From Symbiodinium natans (Eukaryota > Sar > Dinophyceae > Suessiales > Symbiodiniaceae), in contig CAJNDS010001380.1 of assembly GCA_905221605.1 (NCBI GenBank), positions 584,001 to 648,000 of the forward strand: a stretch of DNA of 64,000 nt, in the 5' to 3' direction. Made by a program: the position numbers and the translations under genes. Position 1 is the first letter of the stretch. Every line of letters begins with the position of its first letter. Below the pieces are notes generated by a model. It was not told the DNA's origin. It ran no database searches and saw only the letters and a program-made list of their open reading frames with translations. Of the stretch, positions 48,213-58,754 are shown piece by piece.

Positions 48213-48389
48213 CGCGTGTCCCGAAGCGTCCGCTTGGATGCTTCTTCTGCAAGTTGTCACCCCTGAGCCCGACAACCCTAGTCAAGACTCCCAAAAACCC
48301 CCCGAATCAGGCCCCCCAAAGCCTCGCGATGAATCATTATGCTTCAAGCCATAACAAGGATTCGCAAATAGTAGTTTCCTGAAGCCCAA

Positions 48390-49122
48390 AGCATGGACCC
48401 TCGCATAATGAAAGCTTCAGGTGGAATCAAGGGTCTTGCCCACATTCCTGGGCTTGCTTCGGCCTTAGAAATGACTAGGAATCAAACAGGCCACACGTGC
48501 AGATGCACATATCCTCTGCATAATAAGGCAAATAATGGCCATATACCATACAATATGCAATTTGTTCTACACACACATATATGTATATATATATATATAT
48601 GTATGTATTTGCATATGTATATATTTGCATATACGTAGGTTTTTGGGAACCGTGCAAAATAGATAACAACAAATCTATGCAGCACATAAGGTTGACTGTA
48701 TAATATGGACGATGCAATTGACGTAGAATATATAAAGCACATGATACTTCGCAGTATCTAGCATAGAACATGTACAGCAATTTGCACATGCAAGTTCTAA
48801 ACCTTTAAACTGTTGTATGTAAGAAATAGAATACATGGCTTAGACAATGTACACCATATGTATATGTATATAAGTTGTCATGTCCAATATGGTGTATACA
48901 TTTATATATGTCCTGCAAACCTTTATACTGTTTATTTTGCTACATACTGTATGAAAGAGTATGTGCAGAATATTTTCTATGTATGTTTGTATTTCCATAT
49001 ATGCATTTTTGCATATTTATATACTCATCTGTATAAACGTTTAATATGCAGTACGACATGCAACATAGCATACACCACACAACATGTAGTACATGTCAGA
49101 TTCAAAATAAATAAGTAAATAA

Positions 49123-49160
<38 letters not shown>

Positions 49161-49400
49161 ATTTCTATACATAGTATGCGCTATGCAATGTACAATGTTA
49201 ACGAAAAATGTGTTTATGTACATAACATGCAGTGCAGCCAATCACATGTATATGCACAGTATACGGCTTGTATGTAATGTGACATAATGATTTTTATTTC
49301 TCATTATCCAGTAGCAGTATACAAAAGGAGATTGGTACAAAGAGATTAGAATTCCAAGAGTACGAATCTCTCTCTTTCTCTATAATGATACCAGATAGTG
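48390..49400. other. AT-rich intron block with TA/TATG microsatellites
   Basis: A kilobase of unusually AT-rich sequence with (TA)n at 48581-48600 and 49126-49157 and many GTATAT/CATATA words. No telomere units. Open frames are Tyr/Ile-rich microsatellite translations. Confidence 0.7.
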
Positions 49401-49840
49401 AGAAATAGAGGACACATTGGATTTCGCATTCACATGTCTAGTGCATACGTGAATGTTGCATGTTTGATACGTTGCAGGACTAATCTTACATGGCGCAGCA
49501 TGTGACGCAGCATGTGTACATGCAGTTGACATAGATACGGTTCGTACAACATCATAGAACAATTTCAGTCGCAAATGATATGTACCTAACAATTTGCCGC
49601 GATAGCAACACACCGATGCGTTTATGTGTACTTCAAGATGCCATACTGAACCCTCAGCTGCGTTGCTGCAGATCCTGTGAGCAAGTACGCGTTTTCGCTT
49701 GTACCAGGTGAGTCCGCATGCCATGCCTGCGTTGCGGAAAGTAGTGGTGCATGTGTCTGCAAGTCCCAACGGGTGGTTGAGAGTTGTTTCCGGAGCGGGT
49801 GACATCCCGAGTGCCTCTCGGGGTTGAGAATGTCTAGCCT
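49401..49840. other. intron, unique sequence, long minus-strand frame
   Basis: Minus frame 49380-49805 (141 codons) has no recognisable pattern; probably chance. Confidence 0.35.
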
Positions 49841-49927
49841 ACTAAACCCTAAACCCTAAACCCTAAACCCTCAACCCTCAACCCTCAACCCTAAACCCTA
49901 AACCCTAAACCCCAAACCCCTAAACTG
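49841..49927. repeat. CCCTAAA/CCCTCAA array
   Basis: Twelve C-strand units with CCCTCAA variants upstream of exon T10. Confidence 0.93.
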
Positions 49928-49980
49928 TAAACTCTAAGCGCTGGGCTTGAGCCCTGCGATCCCAGGATCTTACCCTCCAG

Positions 49981-50018
49981 GGCTGCCAGCGCTGGCTCGG
50001 GTTTCGGCTGCCACTTGG
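49981..50018 (+). CDS. gene C exon T10 (TMD2, R-W-L-x-x-R-L)
   Basis: After CCCTCCAG, 38 nt read GCQRWLGFRLPL and a split Gly to a GC donor (CTTGG|GCAGTT). (N/Q)-R-W-L-(G/A)-x-R-L is conserved in ABCC TMD2. Confidence 0.85.
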
Positions 50019-50254
50019 GCAGTTCACATCCCAGAGGTAAAATGTTTGCTTTGAAGGGTTTAGGGTTTAGGGTTTGGGGTTTGGGGTTTAGGGCTTAGGG
50101 GTTTGGGAGTCAGGGATTGAGGGTCCCGGAATGAACCCAGTAGGTCCCTGAAGATTCTTAGAGCAGGCTTCTTGATGATGGAACATGCCTCAAGTTGTAG
50201 TGGGGTCCTTTCCATGATTCAACGAAAACTCTAAACCCTAAACTTTTGTCAGAA

Positions 50255-50308
50255 ACAGTTTAGGGTTTAGGGTTTAGGGTTTAGGGTTTAGGGTTTAGGG
50301 TTTAGGGC
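50255..50308. repeat. TTTAGGG array
   Basis: Seven to eight G-strand units. Confidence 0.93.
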
Positions 50309-50599
50309 AATCCCAAACCCTGAACCCAGCAACGGCAGTTGGGTTTTTGAGATCCGATCAGGGGGGGGGTCTTAACGGTTGACCCCAACTTCATGAAGGA
50401 GTTGTTTTTTACGGTTTAGGGTCCTAAGGTAGTTTGCGGCGTTTTGTTACGAAAGCACCTTCATGGAGGTGTAAGATCATCTTCCTGGGTTCAAGAGTGA
50501 AGTTGTGCAGCCCTCCGCGACGACGCCCCCCGAAGGAAGATGCTGGGCGCTTGCATTTCTTCCATGGTTGCGCTGCTTGCGAGCCGGCCTGATCACGTC

Positions 50600-50737
50600 T
50601 TTGGAGGTTCAGGGTGCTTATGAACCCAATATGAACTGTACTCATATCCCGATTCTAACCCTATGAGGGCACTTAAGGCTGATAAAGTGCGTGAGCCTAA
50701 TTGGGTTAATGAGTACCATGAACCTCCAAGCAGGGGG
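50600..50737. mobile_element. MITE-like element, family A copy 5
   Basis: TTTGGAGGTTCAGGGTGC at the left and GAGTACCATGAACCTCCAAGCAG at the right. Interior AACTGTACTCATATCCCGATT matches copy 3. Confidence 0.8.
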
Positions 50738-50844
50738 TTGCGGGGGGGGGGGGGCGGTCTGGGACAGGTTCCCCTAGATGCCCCGCAGAATCCCTGGGAA
50801 AGTTTTTGTATTACCAGCGCGCACATGAGTAATAAAGCCTGAAC

Positions 50845-50905
50845 ACTAAACCCTAAACCCTAAACCCTAAACCCTGAACCCTAAACCCTAAACCCTAAAA
50901 CCCTT
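50845..50905. repeat. CCCTAAA array
   Basis: Eight C-strand units. Confidence 0.9.
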
Positions 50906-51047
50906 TAGAAGAGGGCCTCAAACTGTTCTGAACCTAAAAAGTTCAGACTCTGTCGAATCGAGGCTCCAAGCCCAGCCAGCTTTCAGACGTGTTACACCCC
51001 TAAACCCTAAAACCCTAAGCCCTAACCCTAAGCTTCAAACCCCGGAG

Positions 51048-51063
51048 GGCAGAAGCAGCCCTG
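51048..51063 (+). CDS. gene C exon T11 (16-nt microexon)
   Basis: Between acceptor CCCGGAG and GT donor (GCCCTG|GTATGC), 16 nt supply the rest of Gly plus AEAAL. It links T10 and T12 in frame, where the family has a short hydrophobic helix, and it repairs an otherwise incompatible phase. Confidence 0.55.
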
Positions 51064-51463
51064 GTATGCAGCTCAGGACAGACCAGCCTAGGCCCGGTGT
51101 GCCCCAATTCCGAAGTCCGAAGGCCAATATCTCGACACCCAAGTTTCTTTTGGCAAGGCCCCACCCCCACCCCCACAAAGAAAAGGAAACAAGCAAAAAT
51201 GAGTTCACAGCGCTATTCCAGGCTATCTATGGTAGGAGAAGGTCAAGTCCACAAAATCGGTCTCTTTGGAAGGCCCTGCACAGAAGCTGGTTCGTGTTTA
51301 ATGGCAAACGCAGAGCACACCCTTAACCCTGAACCCTAAACCCTAAGCCCACTCCGGCTACCAAGTTCCTTCTTTCCCGGGATCTTTGCCAGCGCAACCA
51401 TCCTAAACCGCAAGCCCGAAACCCCAAGCGGCATGCAGCAGAAACCCCAATCCCCAAACCCCA

Positions 51464-51560
51464 ACACCCCCCCCCCCCCCCCCCCCCCCCCCCCAAAAAA
51501 AGAAAAAAAACAAAAGAGCGAACATGAAAAACACAAAGCGCACACACACACACATACACA
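51464..51560. repeat. C34 homopolymer, A-rich and CA repeats
   Basis: A run of about 30 C, then A-rich sequence and CACACA. The minus-strand Gly/Phe/Cys-rich frames are translations of this. Confidence 0.9.
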
Positions 51561-51666
51561 CACAGAGCCCCAAAAGCCCTAAAACAAAAACACACACACA
51601 AGAACAACCCAGACACGCTAGAAATCCTAAACCCACCTCCCCTCCCCCCGGGCACACCCGAGGTTC

Positions 51667-51752
51667 CCTAAACCCTAAACCCTAAACCCTAAACCCTAAA
51701 CCCTAAACCCTAAACCCTAAACCCTAAACCCTAAACCCTAAACCCTAAACCC
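51667..51752. repeat. CCCTAAA array
   Basis: Twelve perfect units; ends 3 bp before the acceptor of T12 (CCCGAG). Confidence 0.97.
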
Positions 51753-51755
51753 GAG

Positions 51756-51866
51756 GTGGTGCTTCACGCCTACCTGGGGCCCCTTGGCCGTTCCATCTCT
51801 GGCCCCGCGGCCGGCGTCGCCCTCCGCTACGCGCAGCAGCTGAGCAATGCTCTGGAGAGCAGCTTG
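51756..51866 (+). CDS. gene C exon T12 (end of TMD2)
   Basis: After ACCCGAG, 111 nt in phase 0 read VVLHAYLGPLGRSISGPAAG and VALRYAQQLSNALESSL to a GC donor (AGCTTG|GCTCTT). G-x-x-L-x-Y-A-x-Q-L closes TMD2 in ABCC proteins. Confidence 0.93.
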
Positions 51867-51979
51867 GCTCTTGTGCCTTTGGGGTTGAGGGTTTACTTTG
51901 TCATAGTTGGGTAACATTGTACATTTGTGGCGCTTAAACCCAATAAGGAATAAGTTGTGAAGTAGTTTAGGGAGAGAGG

Positions 51980-52200
51980 GTGGGAGGGTGGGCGGGTTTA
52001 GTGTTAAGGGTGGGGGGGGGGGGTTTAGAGTTGGTTTAGGGTTCAGAAGGGTTCTTGTGTGGTTTAGGGTGGGTTTAGGGTTCGGAAGGGTTCTTGTGTT
52101 GTTCAGGGTTAGGGAGGGTTCTCGGTGGGCACTGGGGTTCAGAAGGGTTCTTGCGGGGTTTAGGCATTGGGTTGTGGGATTCAGGACAGGCTTACAGCTT
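51980..52200. repeat. degenerate GGTTTAGGGT / AGAAGGGTTCTTG repeat
   Basis: Tandem words TTCAGAAGGGTTCTTGTG and GGTTTAGGGTGGG at about 45-bp spacing, derived from G-strand telomere units. Confidence 0.6.
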
Positions 52201-52284
52201 AGGGTGGTAGGGCTCGGGACGTGGAAGGAAGGGAATTGTCGCAGATCGAGATTGGGGCAAGTGGGGACTTAAACCCTTTCAACC

Positions 52285-52760
52285 CTAAACCGGGACCCTA
52301 TTAGAATTGACGCTGGGCCTGCGGACCCATCCCTCGTGGCATGATGTGCGCCGGCTCCGGATGTGCGCCATGTTGCAAAGGTTTTTTCTTACTGGGGTCA
52401 GTTGCTTGACGGCGCGCAATGAAGTGGAACTCGGTGGGCCACAGTCTGCGGTCCTCTGCGGCCGCCTTGGTAAGCCGTTCTTTGATCGAGAACAGGCAGT
52501 TGTGCAGGACCGTGTGCAGTGGGCCTCGCTGCTCCCCCAACTGAGCGAGGCGTGGAGAGCCGTGAAACTTCTGAGCCTGCGGTCATGAGTGATAGCACTG
52601 TGACCGGACGTGTACTGGGGTGGTTTAGAGCAATCTCCTGGAGTGCTCTGGGTGGCTTGAGGTTGCCCTTTGTTGCAGGGGTGGGGGGTTTGGCTGGTTG
52701 CACTAGCGTGGAGCCTGCTGTTGCAGAGAAAGTGCTTGCAGGAAAACCCTCCAAGCATAA
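52285..52760. other. intronless block, open on both strands
   Basis: Plus frame 52307-52588 (LGKPFFDREQAVVQD) and minus frame 52301-52540 (CLFSIKERLTKAAAEDRRLW) both look protein-like. The strand cannot be chosen and no family was recognised. It is probably an inserted coding fragment. Confidence 0.3.
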
Positions 52761-52818
52761 ACCCGCGCTCGGATACAGAGACCCCGGCGACTCAACTCCA
52801 ACAAGTCCTGAAAGGGCT

Positions 52819-52933
52819 CTACTTGGAGGTTCACGGTACTTACAACCGTATGAATTCGACTTGGAGGTTCATGGTACTTCTAACCGTGTCAATTAGGGCA
52901 CTTAAGGGGCTTATAAGTGGGTGATCAACCAGA
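52819..52933. mobile_element. family A copy 6, left end duplicated
   Basis: ACTTGGAGGTTCACGGTACTT (52820) and ACTTGGAGGTTCATGGTACTT (52859) lie 39 bp apart. The interior GGGCACTTAAGGGGCTTATAA follows, but the right terminus is replaced by a CCCTAAA array. Confidence 0.7.
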
Positions 52934-53018
52934 AACCCTAAACCCTAAACCCTAAACCCTAAACCCTAAACCCTAAACCCTAAACCCTAAACCCTAAACC
53001 CTAAACCCTAAACCCTAA
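52934..53018. repeat. CCCTAAA array
   Basis: Twelve perfect units fused to the truncated family A copy. Confidence 0.97.
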
Positions 53019-53154
53019 GAGGGCTCCAGGGCCTTTGGGGGCCTAAGGGGCTCGGAACGCTTAGATCTAATGAGATCTGTGCGGCCAAGGCATCCTCAAC
53101 AACCTCACCAGCACGGAGTGCCGAAGCTGCAGTTGTAGGGTTTAGGGTTTAGGG

Positions 53155-53550
53155 TTTGAGTGCCGGAACATCGCTCAGACTTTGGTGGCAAATGTGGTGG
53201 CAACGACTGAGGCCTCTCTTCAAACCTTACAGAGACGGATTTATGAACTCGAACGAGATGCGGGCCTCTGCGAGCTTGAGCAACCAGGCTCAGGTGAGGC
53301 AAGCCTCCCGATGCAACCTTTCGGTCCAGCTCTGGATGATGCAAGAGAAGAGAAACCTCGTGAATCCTCGGTTCAACCTTTCGGTAGAGTTCTCGATGAT
53401 GCAAGCGAAGATGAACCTTGTGAGTCCTCGCAGTGTCTTGATTTGCCTGAAAATGCGGGCATACAAGCTTTAATTGAGCAGCAACGATTAAGGCGCTTAG
53501 CTATCCGTGACTTACGTCGCATTTCTAGGGTCTTCTCTGCGAAGTTGTAG
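53155..53550 (+). CDS. unidentified ORF with QPFG-LDDA tandem repeat
   Basis: Open for about 130 codons from a possible acceptor (TTTGAG) to TAG at 53548. N-terminal helical part LVANVVATTEASLQTLQRRI and LERD, then two 20-residue repeats starting QPFGPALDDA and QPFGRVLDDA, then a basic helical end (QQRLRRLAIRDLRRISR). Intronless and out of place in the gene C intron, whose flanking exons join without it. It may be an inserted gene fragment or the last exon of a retroelement. Confidence 0.4.
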   Translation, partial: FECRNIAQTLVANVVATTEASLQTLQRRIYELERDAGLCELEQPGSGEASLPMQPFGPALDDAREEKPRESSVQPFGRVLDDASEDEPCESSQCLDLPENAGIQALIEQQRLRRLAIRDLRRISRVFSAKL

Positions 53551-53689
53551 TCTGGCTGTTGCTGCATGCGCTTGCTCTTACTCACCGTAATTCGCACACT
53601 TCTGACTGTCCCGCTTACACTTTCACGGGGGTAGCCACGAGAGCTGTCCCTGGCAGGCTTGACGTTTCGAATGCCTGAGAGAGAGAGAG

Positions 53690-53775
53690 GGTTTAGGGTT
53701 TAGGGTTTTGGGGTTTTGGGGTTTAGGGTTTAGGGTTTAGGGTTTGGGGTTTGGGGTTTAGGGTTTAGGGTTCGG
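53690..53775. repeat. TTTAGGG/TTTGGGG array
   Basis: G-strand mixed array. Confidence 0.93.
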
Positions 53776-53935
53776 AAACCCTTGGCTTAGGCTGGGTGAA
53801 CCTGCACCGGGCCCCCCTTTTCCCGGCTGGTATCCGTTCAGGGCTTGGGTGTTGGAATCTCACCAAAAACAGTCTCGCAACCTTAAGGGGTGATATTCCT
53901 TGTTTCCTTTCCCTCTTTTGGTTGCCCCGTACCCT

Positions 53936-54030
53936 AAACCCTAAACCCTGAACCCTGAACCCTGAACCCTGAACCCTGAACCCTGAACCCTGAACCCTGA
54001 ACCCTGAACCCTAAACCCTAAACCCTAACA
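53936..54030. repeat. CCCTGAA-homogenised array
   Basis: Nine consecutive CCCTGAA units flanked by CCCTAAA, a variant block. Confidence 0.95.
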
Positions 54031-54220
54031 CCCCCCAACCCTCAACCAAACCGGGCTTACACCTCTTTGCTGACACGGCCTTGTCTGCTGGCCATGTCTT
54101 GAGCCAGCATGTCGCAGGTTGGTTTCAACCTTTCCCCAGATCCACCTACATCTCCGCATAGGGTTTAGGGTTTTGGGTTTTGGGTCTTGGGTTTTGAGTT
54201 TTGGGGTTTGGGGTTGCAAG

Positions 54221-54320
54221 GGCATGTGTGAGCACTTAGAGGAGCTAAGGCAGTGCCTGGTGGCTGTGGAGCGCCTCACGACCTACTCAGAAATGCCGGT
54301 GCCTCTCGTGGAAGAGTCTA
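54221..54320 (+). CDS. gene C exon M1 (start of NBD2 region), 3' end uncertain
   Basis: After GGTTGCAAG the frame reads GMCEHLEELRQCLVAVERLT and TYSEMPVPLVEE. (M/L)-V-(S/A)-V-E-R-(I/L)-x-x-Y-x-x-(L/M)-P links TMD2 to NBD2 in ABCC proteins. Joins T12 in phase 0. The next exon before 55782 was not found. Confidence 0.87.
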
Positions 54321-54364
54321 TGGGGCCAAGGTTAAGGCATTTTTGGATACACACGCAAGCCTAA

Positions 54365-55180
54365 GGGGCTGAAGGCGCAGCTTGTTGAAAGTTTCCCCTC
54401 TTAATGATGGGGTTTGAAGGTTGGGACCTCTTCGGGTTCATCTTCGGATGCCCTTGGTGGCTCTTCCGGCAGTCCAAGGGCCTAGAGGCGGTGTGTCTCG
54501 TTTGGGCGGCTCTCTCTGGGGCGTAGGGTTTGGGGTTTAGGGTTTAGGGTTTAGGGGGGTACTAGAGGGCCGGGTGGCAGGTTGAGGGTGCTCCCGCCCT
54601 GAACCCTCAACCCCGAGCACGAATCAGCTCGGTGCTTCAAAAGCAGGGGCCCTAAACTCGAAGGCCCTTAATATGGTCCCTTGCCTCCTTTCAAGGGTTC
54701 CAGGGTAGTATATGATGCCAGTGCGGGCTGCCGCCCCCCCCCCCCCTTCTCCCAATAGGTACCCCCCCCCCCCTCTGTGGTTGTGGATTGGTTTTGGGGT
54801 TTAACGGTTTAGGGTTTTAGGTCTAGGGTTTAGAGTTTGGGGTTAGGGTTTAGGGTTTGGGGGTTAGGGTTTCGGGTTGAGGGTTTCGCTCCTCTGCGGT
54901 GTGGTTGTGGGTTGGTTTTAGGGGTTAGGGTTTTGGGGTTTATGGTTTGGGCTTTACGGTTCAGGGTTTAGGGTTTAAGGGGTGGGGACTACCATGGGGT
55001 GGCGAACCCGAGAACCCGGTAAAACCTAAACCCACCAGCGAACCACACAGGGGGAGAAGGGTAAACCCGAAACCTTAACCGCTTTAACCCTGAACCGTAA
55101 ACCCAGCACGAACCACGGCGGGAGGGAAACCATAAACCTGCCATTACCCCAAACCTTGAACCCTAAACTCTTACCCGCCG
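54365..55180. other. intron, degenerate telomere units and C-runs
   Basis: G-strand fragments at 54523-54555 and 54785-54985, C-runs near 54730-54775, and diverged C-strand units after 55020. No exon recognised. Confidence 0.45.
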
Positions 55181-55187
55181 TGAACCA

Positions 55188-55667
55188 ATGGACCAAAAGG
55201 GTCAGAGTGAAAATCCTGAACTCTACAGCCTAACCCTAAACCCTAAACCCATGAACCACAGACCAAGAACCACAGGGGGGGGACCCAAGACCCACCATGA
55301 GCCACTCATAAATAAGGGGTCCCCTTTTCAGGGGCCCATGGTACGGGACCATGAAACTACCCTAAGAAGAACCCTAAACCCGGACCCTCAGCACCTCTGT
55401 AAGGGGTATGAGGAGGGACCCCTAGAAGAGACCCTGAATCTTCTTATTCTAGAAAACCCCTACCTGTACCTTATTTCGCCCGCAAAATGCCTAAGTGAGG
55501 GCCCCCTCCTCTGTAAGGACGAGGGCGAGCTGGAAACGCAGGAGGCGCTCTCCTCGGTGGAGGCGCCTCGGGGTTCGAAGAGGACTTCTCAAAAACCCGG
55601 AATGGGGGACTGCTCACGCTCCCTACGTCTGTCCTCCAAACCCGAATCCCTAAACCCTAAACCCTGA
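55188..55667 (+). other. open frame over diverged telomere units, unlikely gene
   Basis: A 159-codon frame begins and ends in CCCTAAA-type sequence. The middle (55330-55600) is unique, with a GAGGGCCCCCTCCTC foldback, but has no recognised motif. Confidence 0.2.
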
Positions 55668-55675
55668 ACCCGAAA

Positions 55676-55765
55676 CCCTCCTAAACCCTAAACCCCAAAC
55701 CCTGAACCCGAAACCCTAAACCCTAAACCCTAAACCCTAAACCCTAAACCCTAAACCCCCAAACC
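55676..55765. repeat. CCCTAAA array
   Basis: Twelve units upstream of exon M2. Confidence 0.95.
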
Positions 55766-55781
55766 AAGCAAGCGCCCACAG

Positions 55782-55840
55782 GGAAGCGTCCGCTTCGAGA
55801 ACGTCTTCATGCGCTACCGGCCCGAGCTTCCTACAGTTCT
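55782..55840 (+). CDS. gene C exon M2 (NBD2 first strand)
   Basis: After CGCCCACAG, 59 nt read GSVRFENVFMRYRPELPTV and a split Leu to a GA donor (GTTCT|GACGCT). G-x-(V/I)-x-F-x-x-V-x-x-R-Y-R-P-x-L-P is the ABCC NBD2 start with the conserved Tyr that stacks on ATP. Confidence 0.93.
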
Positions 55841-55873
55841 GACGCTGGGTCTGGGTTGGGGGGTTCAGGGGTT

Positions 55874-55953
55874 TGGGGTTTAGGGTTTAGGGTTTAGGGT
55901 TTGGGGTTTAGGGTTTAGGGTTTAGGGTTTAGGGTTTAGGGTTTAGGGTTTAG
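55874..55953. repeat. TTTAGGG array
   Basis: Eleven units downstream of M2. Confidence 0.97.
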
Positions 55954-56198
55954 GGGGGGTTTAGGGGTTATTTGGGGACTACTTAGGTATAGAGGGACTG
56001 TATAAGGTATATACAGGGGTTATGTAGGGGAATAAGATTAAGGGTCCCTTCTAGGTGTCCCTCCTGTTACCCCTTAATCCGTAACTCTCCAAGCCGTTTG
56101 GGGGGTCAAATGTGCTTTCAGTTCCTGGTCCCCGGTGAGGATGCTGATACTTACTTAGTTGCTTTTCAGGAGGTGCACTATCCACAACTGTCTATGGA

Positions 56199-56900
<702 letters not shown>

Positions 56901-56929
56901 GTCTAGGTATGTAACGGGCTTCCGGGCGT

Positions 56930-57490
56930 CTTTCCGCGACACAGGGCTTGTAACAAAGCCGTTCTCCTTGCGACAAGCAGCGTCCGCGACAAACCTGCGC
57001 GACAAGCCTCCGCGACAAGCCTGTGCGACAAGCCCCTTCTTATATGAGTATGCCATGTCGCTACGCAGGCAAGCATTTGTGAGCTCTTCTTTGGAACTGT
57101 GCAGGTGAAGCCCTGAATGCAACGGTTATGGGTACCCGCTCCGCGACATGCCCTGCGACATACCGCGACATACCCGCGACGAGTCATCAAGTGGCCCTGG
57201 CCAATACTTACCTGTTTTCCGATCGCCTCATGTGTCGCGAGAAGCCGCGCCAATTGGGGGCACCTGTGGTGCAGGTCAGGCAGGCCGATATTTCGGGCTT
57301 AGGGTTGAGGGTTTAAAGGGTTGAGAAGTCGGCTATAGTTCGGCTATGTTGCTGTTGAAGTACGGACTTCATATTACCCTCTTCAAGAGCAGCGTGCGAA
57401 ACAGCCGCGACAAACCCCGCGACATACGTATGAAACAAGTGGGCGCGACATACGCATGTAACACAGGCGGGGGGCGGGACACCGCGACAT
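56930..57490. repeat. CGCGACA-rich dispersed motif cluster
   Basis: About twenty CGCGACA(A/T) or GCGACA(A/T) words, e.g. CCGCGACAAGCC, CCGCGACATACC. Three dense groups at 56935-57065, 57140-57185 and 57400-57490, mostly on the + strand. Confidence 0.75.
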
Positions 57491-57635
57491 ACCCCCATGT
57501 AGACCCACAGCCATTTCTGAAGTAGGATAAGGGTTGGAACGCTTATGATCCTCTTATGGCTCTCTTAAACAGGGACCTCATTCAGCGGGTCTATATGTCC
57601 AAGGGTCCCCCCAATCCCCACCCCCAACATTTCAG

Positions 57636-57678
57636 GAAGGGCCTGACGTTTTCCATCCCGGGTGGCACCGTGGCCTGT
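57636..57678 (+). CDS. gene C exon M3 (before NBD2 Walker A), donor unclear
   Basis: After CATTTCAG the frame reads KGLTFSIPGGTVAC. L-K-G-(L/I)-x-F-x-I-x-G-G matches ABC domains and joins M2 exactly. Continuation into M4 requires a TA or GT...CA boundary, so either the intron is non-canonical or an end is misread. Confidence 0.82.
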
Positions 57679-57728
57679 AGTTGGCGGGCGGAGCTCTTGG
57701 ACTTGGGAATGTTCAGGTTTAGGGTGGA

Positions 57729-57851
57729 GCCCTAAACCCTAAACCCTAAACCCTAAACCCTAAACCCTAAACCCTAAACCCTAAACCCTAAACCCTAAAC
57801 CCTAAACCCTAAACCCTAAACCCTAAACCCTAAACCCTAAACCCTAAACCC
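57729..57851. repeat. CCCTAAA array
   Basis: Seventeen perfect units. Confidence 0.98.
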
Positions 57852-57997
57852 AAAGGTCGCTTGTCGTTGTTTGTGGAGCCATGGTGTGCGTTGTAAGTCA
57901 TGGCAGGCCTGGGTGTGCTGAGGTGATAACCTTAAAGGGAAGAGTAGGGAGCCTTTGAGGAGTAGAGGGGAGCATTTGGGGAACCTTGGGTTACACA

Positions 57998-58097
57998 CTT
58001 AGGGTTTAGGGTTTAGGGTTTAGGGTTTAGGGTTTAGGGTTTAGGGTTTAGGGTTTAGGGTTTAGGGTTTAGGGTTTAGGGTTTAGGGTTTAGGGTT
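57998..58097. repeat. TTTAGGG array
   Basis: Fourteen perfect units, inverted relative to the array at 57729. Confidence 0.98.
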
Positions 58098-58099
58098 GA

Positions 58100-58545
58100 A
58101 CCCCGCTCCCTAAACAAAAACCCTGGAATGAGGGTGACGAAGGGATGAAGCGGGGGTTGAGGGCCCATGGTCTGTAGGGTCGGTTGAGGGCGTAGGGCTT
58201 CGGGTCGCAGCTAGGATCTAGGTGCTATGATGCTTGCCGGAGCCCTTCACCCCCAAAACCCGAAACTCCTAAAAGCCGACAATCAACCTACTCGCACAGA
58301 CTTCCAAGTCGAAACCCTCCAAGATGTTTCGGGGGAGCCGGGTCTAGCGACCCCCTTCAAACCGAAGATCCAGGGTTTAACCCTAAACCCTCGACATTTC
58401 CGAGTCGGTCGCCCACGATGAAGGCATTCCGGACCTTGCTGCTTTCTTGGGAAGCGGGGAACCCTAAACCCTAAACCCTAAACCCTAAACCCTCAACCCT
58501 AAATCCTAGAGGGCTCATATTAGTCCCCAAGCCCCGAGCTGAGGC
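58100..58545. other. intron, unique sequence and short C-strand runs
   Basis: CCCTAAA units at 58378-58392 and 58460-58505. No further exon recognised. Confidence 0.45.
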
Positions 58546-58550
58546 TCCAG

Positions 58551-58599
58551 TCTGGGTGTGGTCGGCCGCACAGGTGCCGGGAAGAGTAGCCTACTCCAG
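58551..58599 (+). CDS. gene C exon M4: NBD2 Walker A
   Basis: After GGCTCCAG the frame reads LGVVGRTGAGKSSLLQ to a GC donor (CTCCAG|GCCGGG). V-G-R-T-G-(A/S)-G-K-S-S-L is the NBD2 P-loop of ABCC transporters and distinct from the NBD1 form. Confidence 0.95.
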
Positions 58600-58679
58600 G
58601 CCGGGCTCTCAAACACCAGGGCCCAAGACCCTAAAGCCTAAACCCGAAACCCTTAAACCACAAAACCCTAAACCCCAAC

Positions 58680-58745
58680 CTCTTTCTCATATATCTATAT
58701 ATATATATACATACATGCTTCCATATATATATATATATATAATGT
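58680..58745. repeat. (TA)n microsatellites
   Basis: Two TA tracts (58692-58708, 58724-58741). Confidence 0.85.
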
Positions 58746-58754
58746 ACGTGATAC

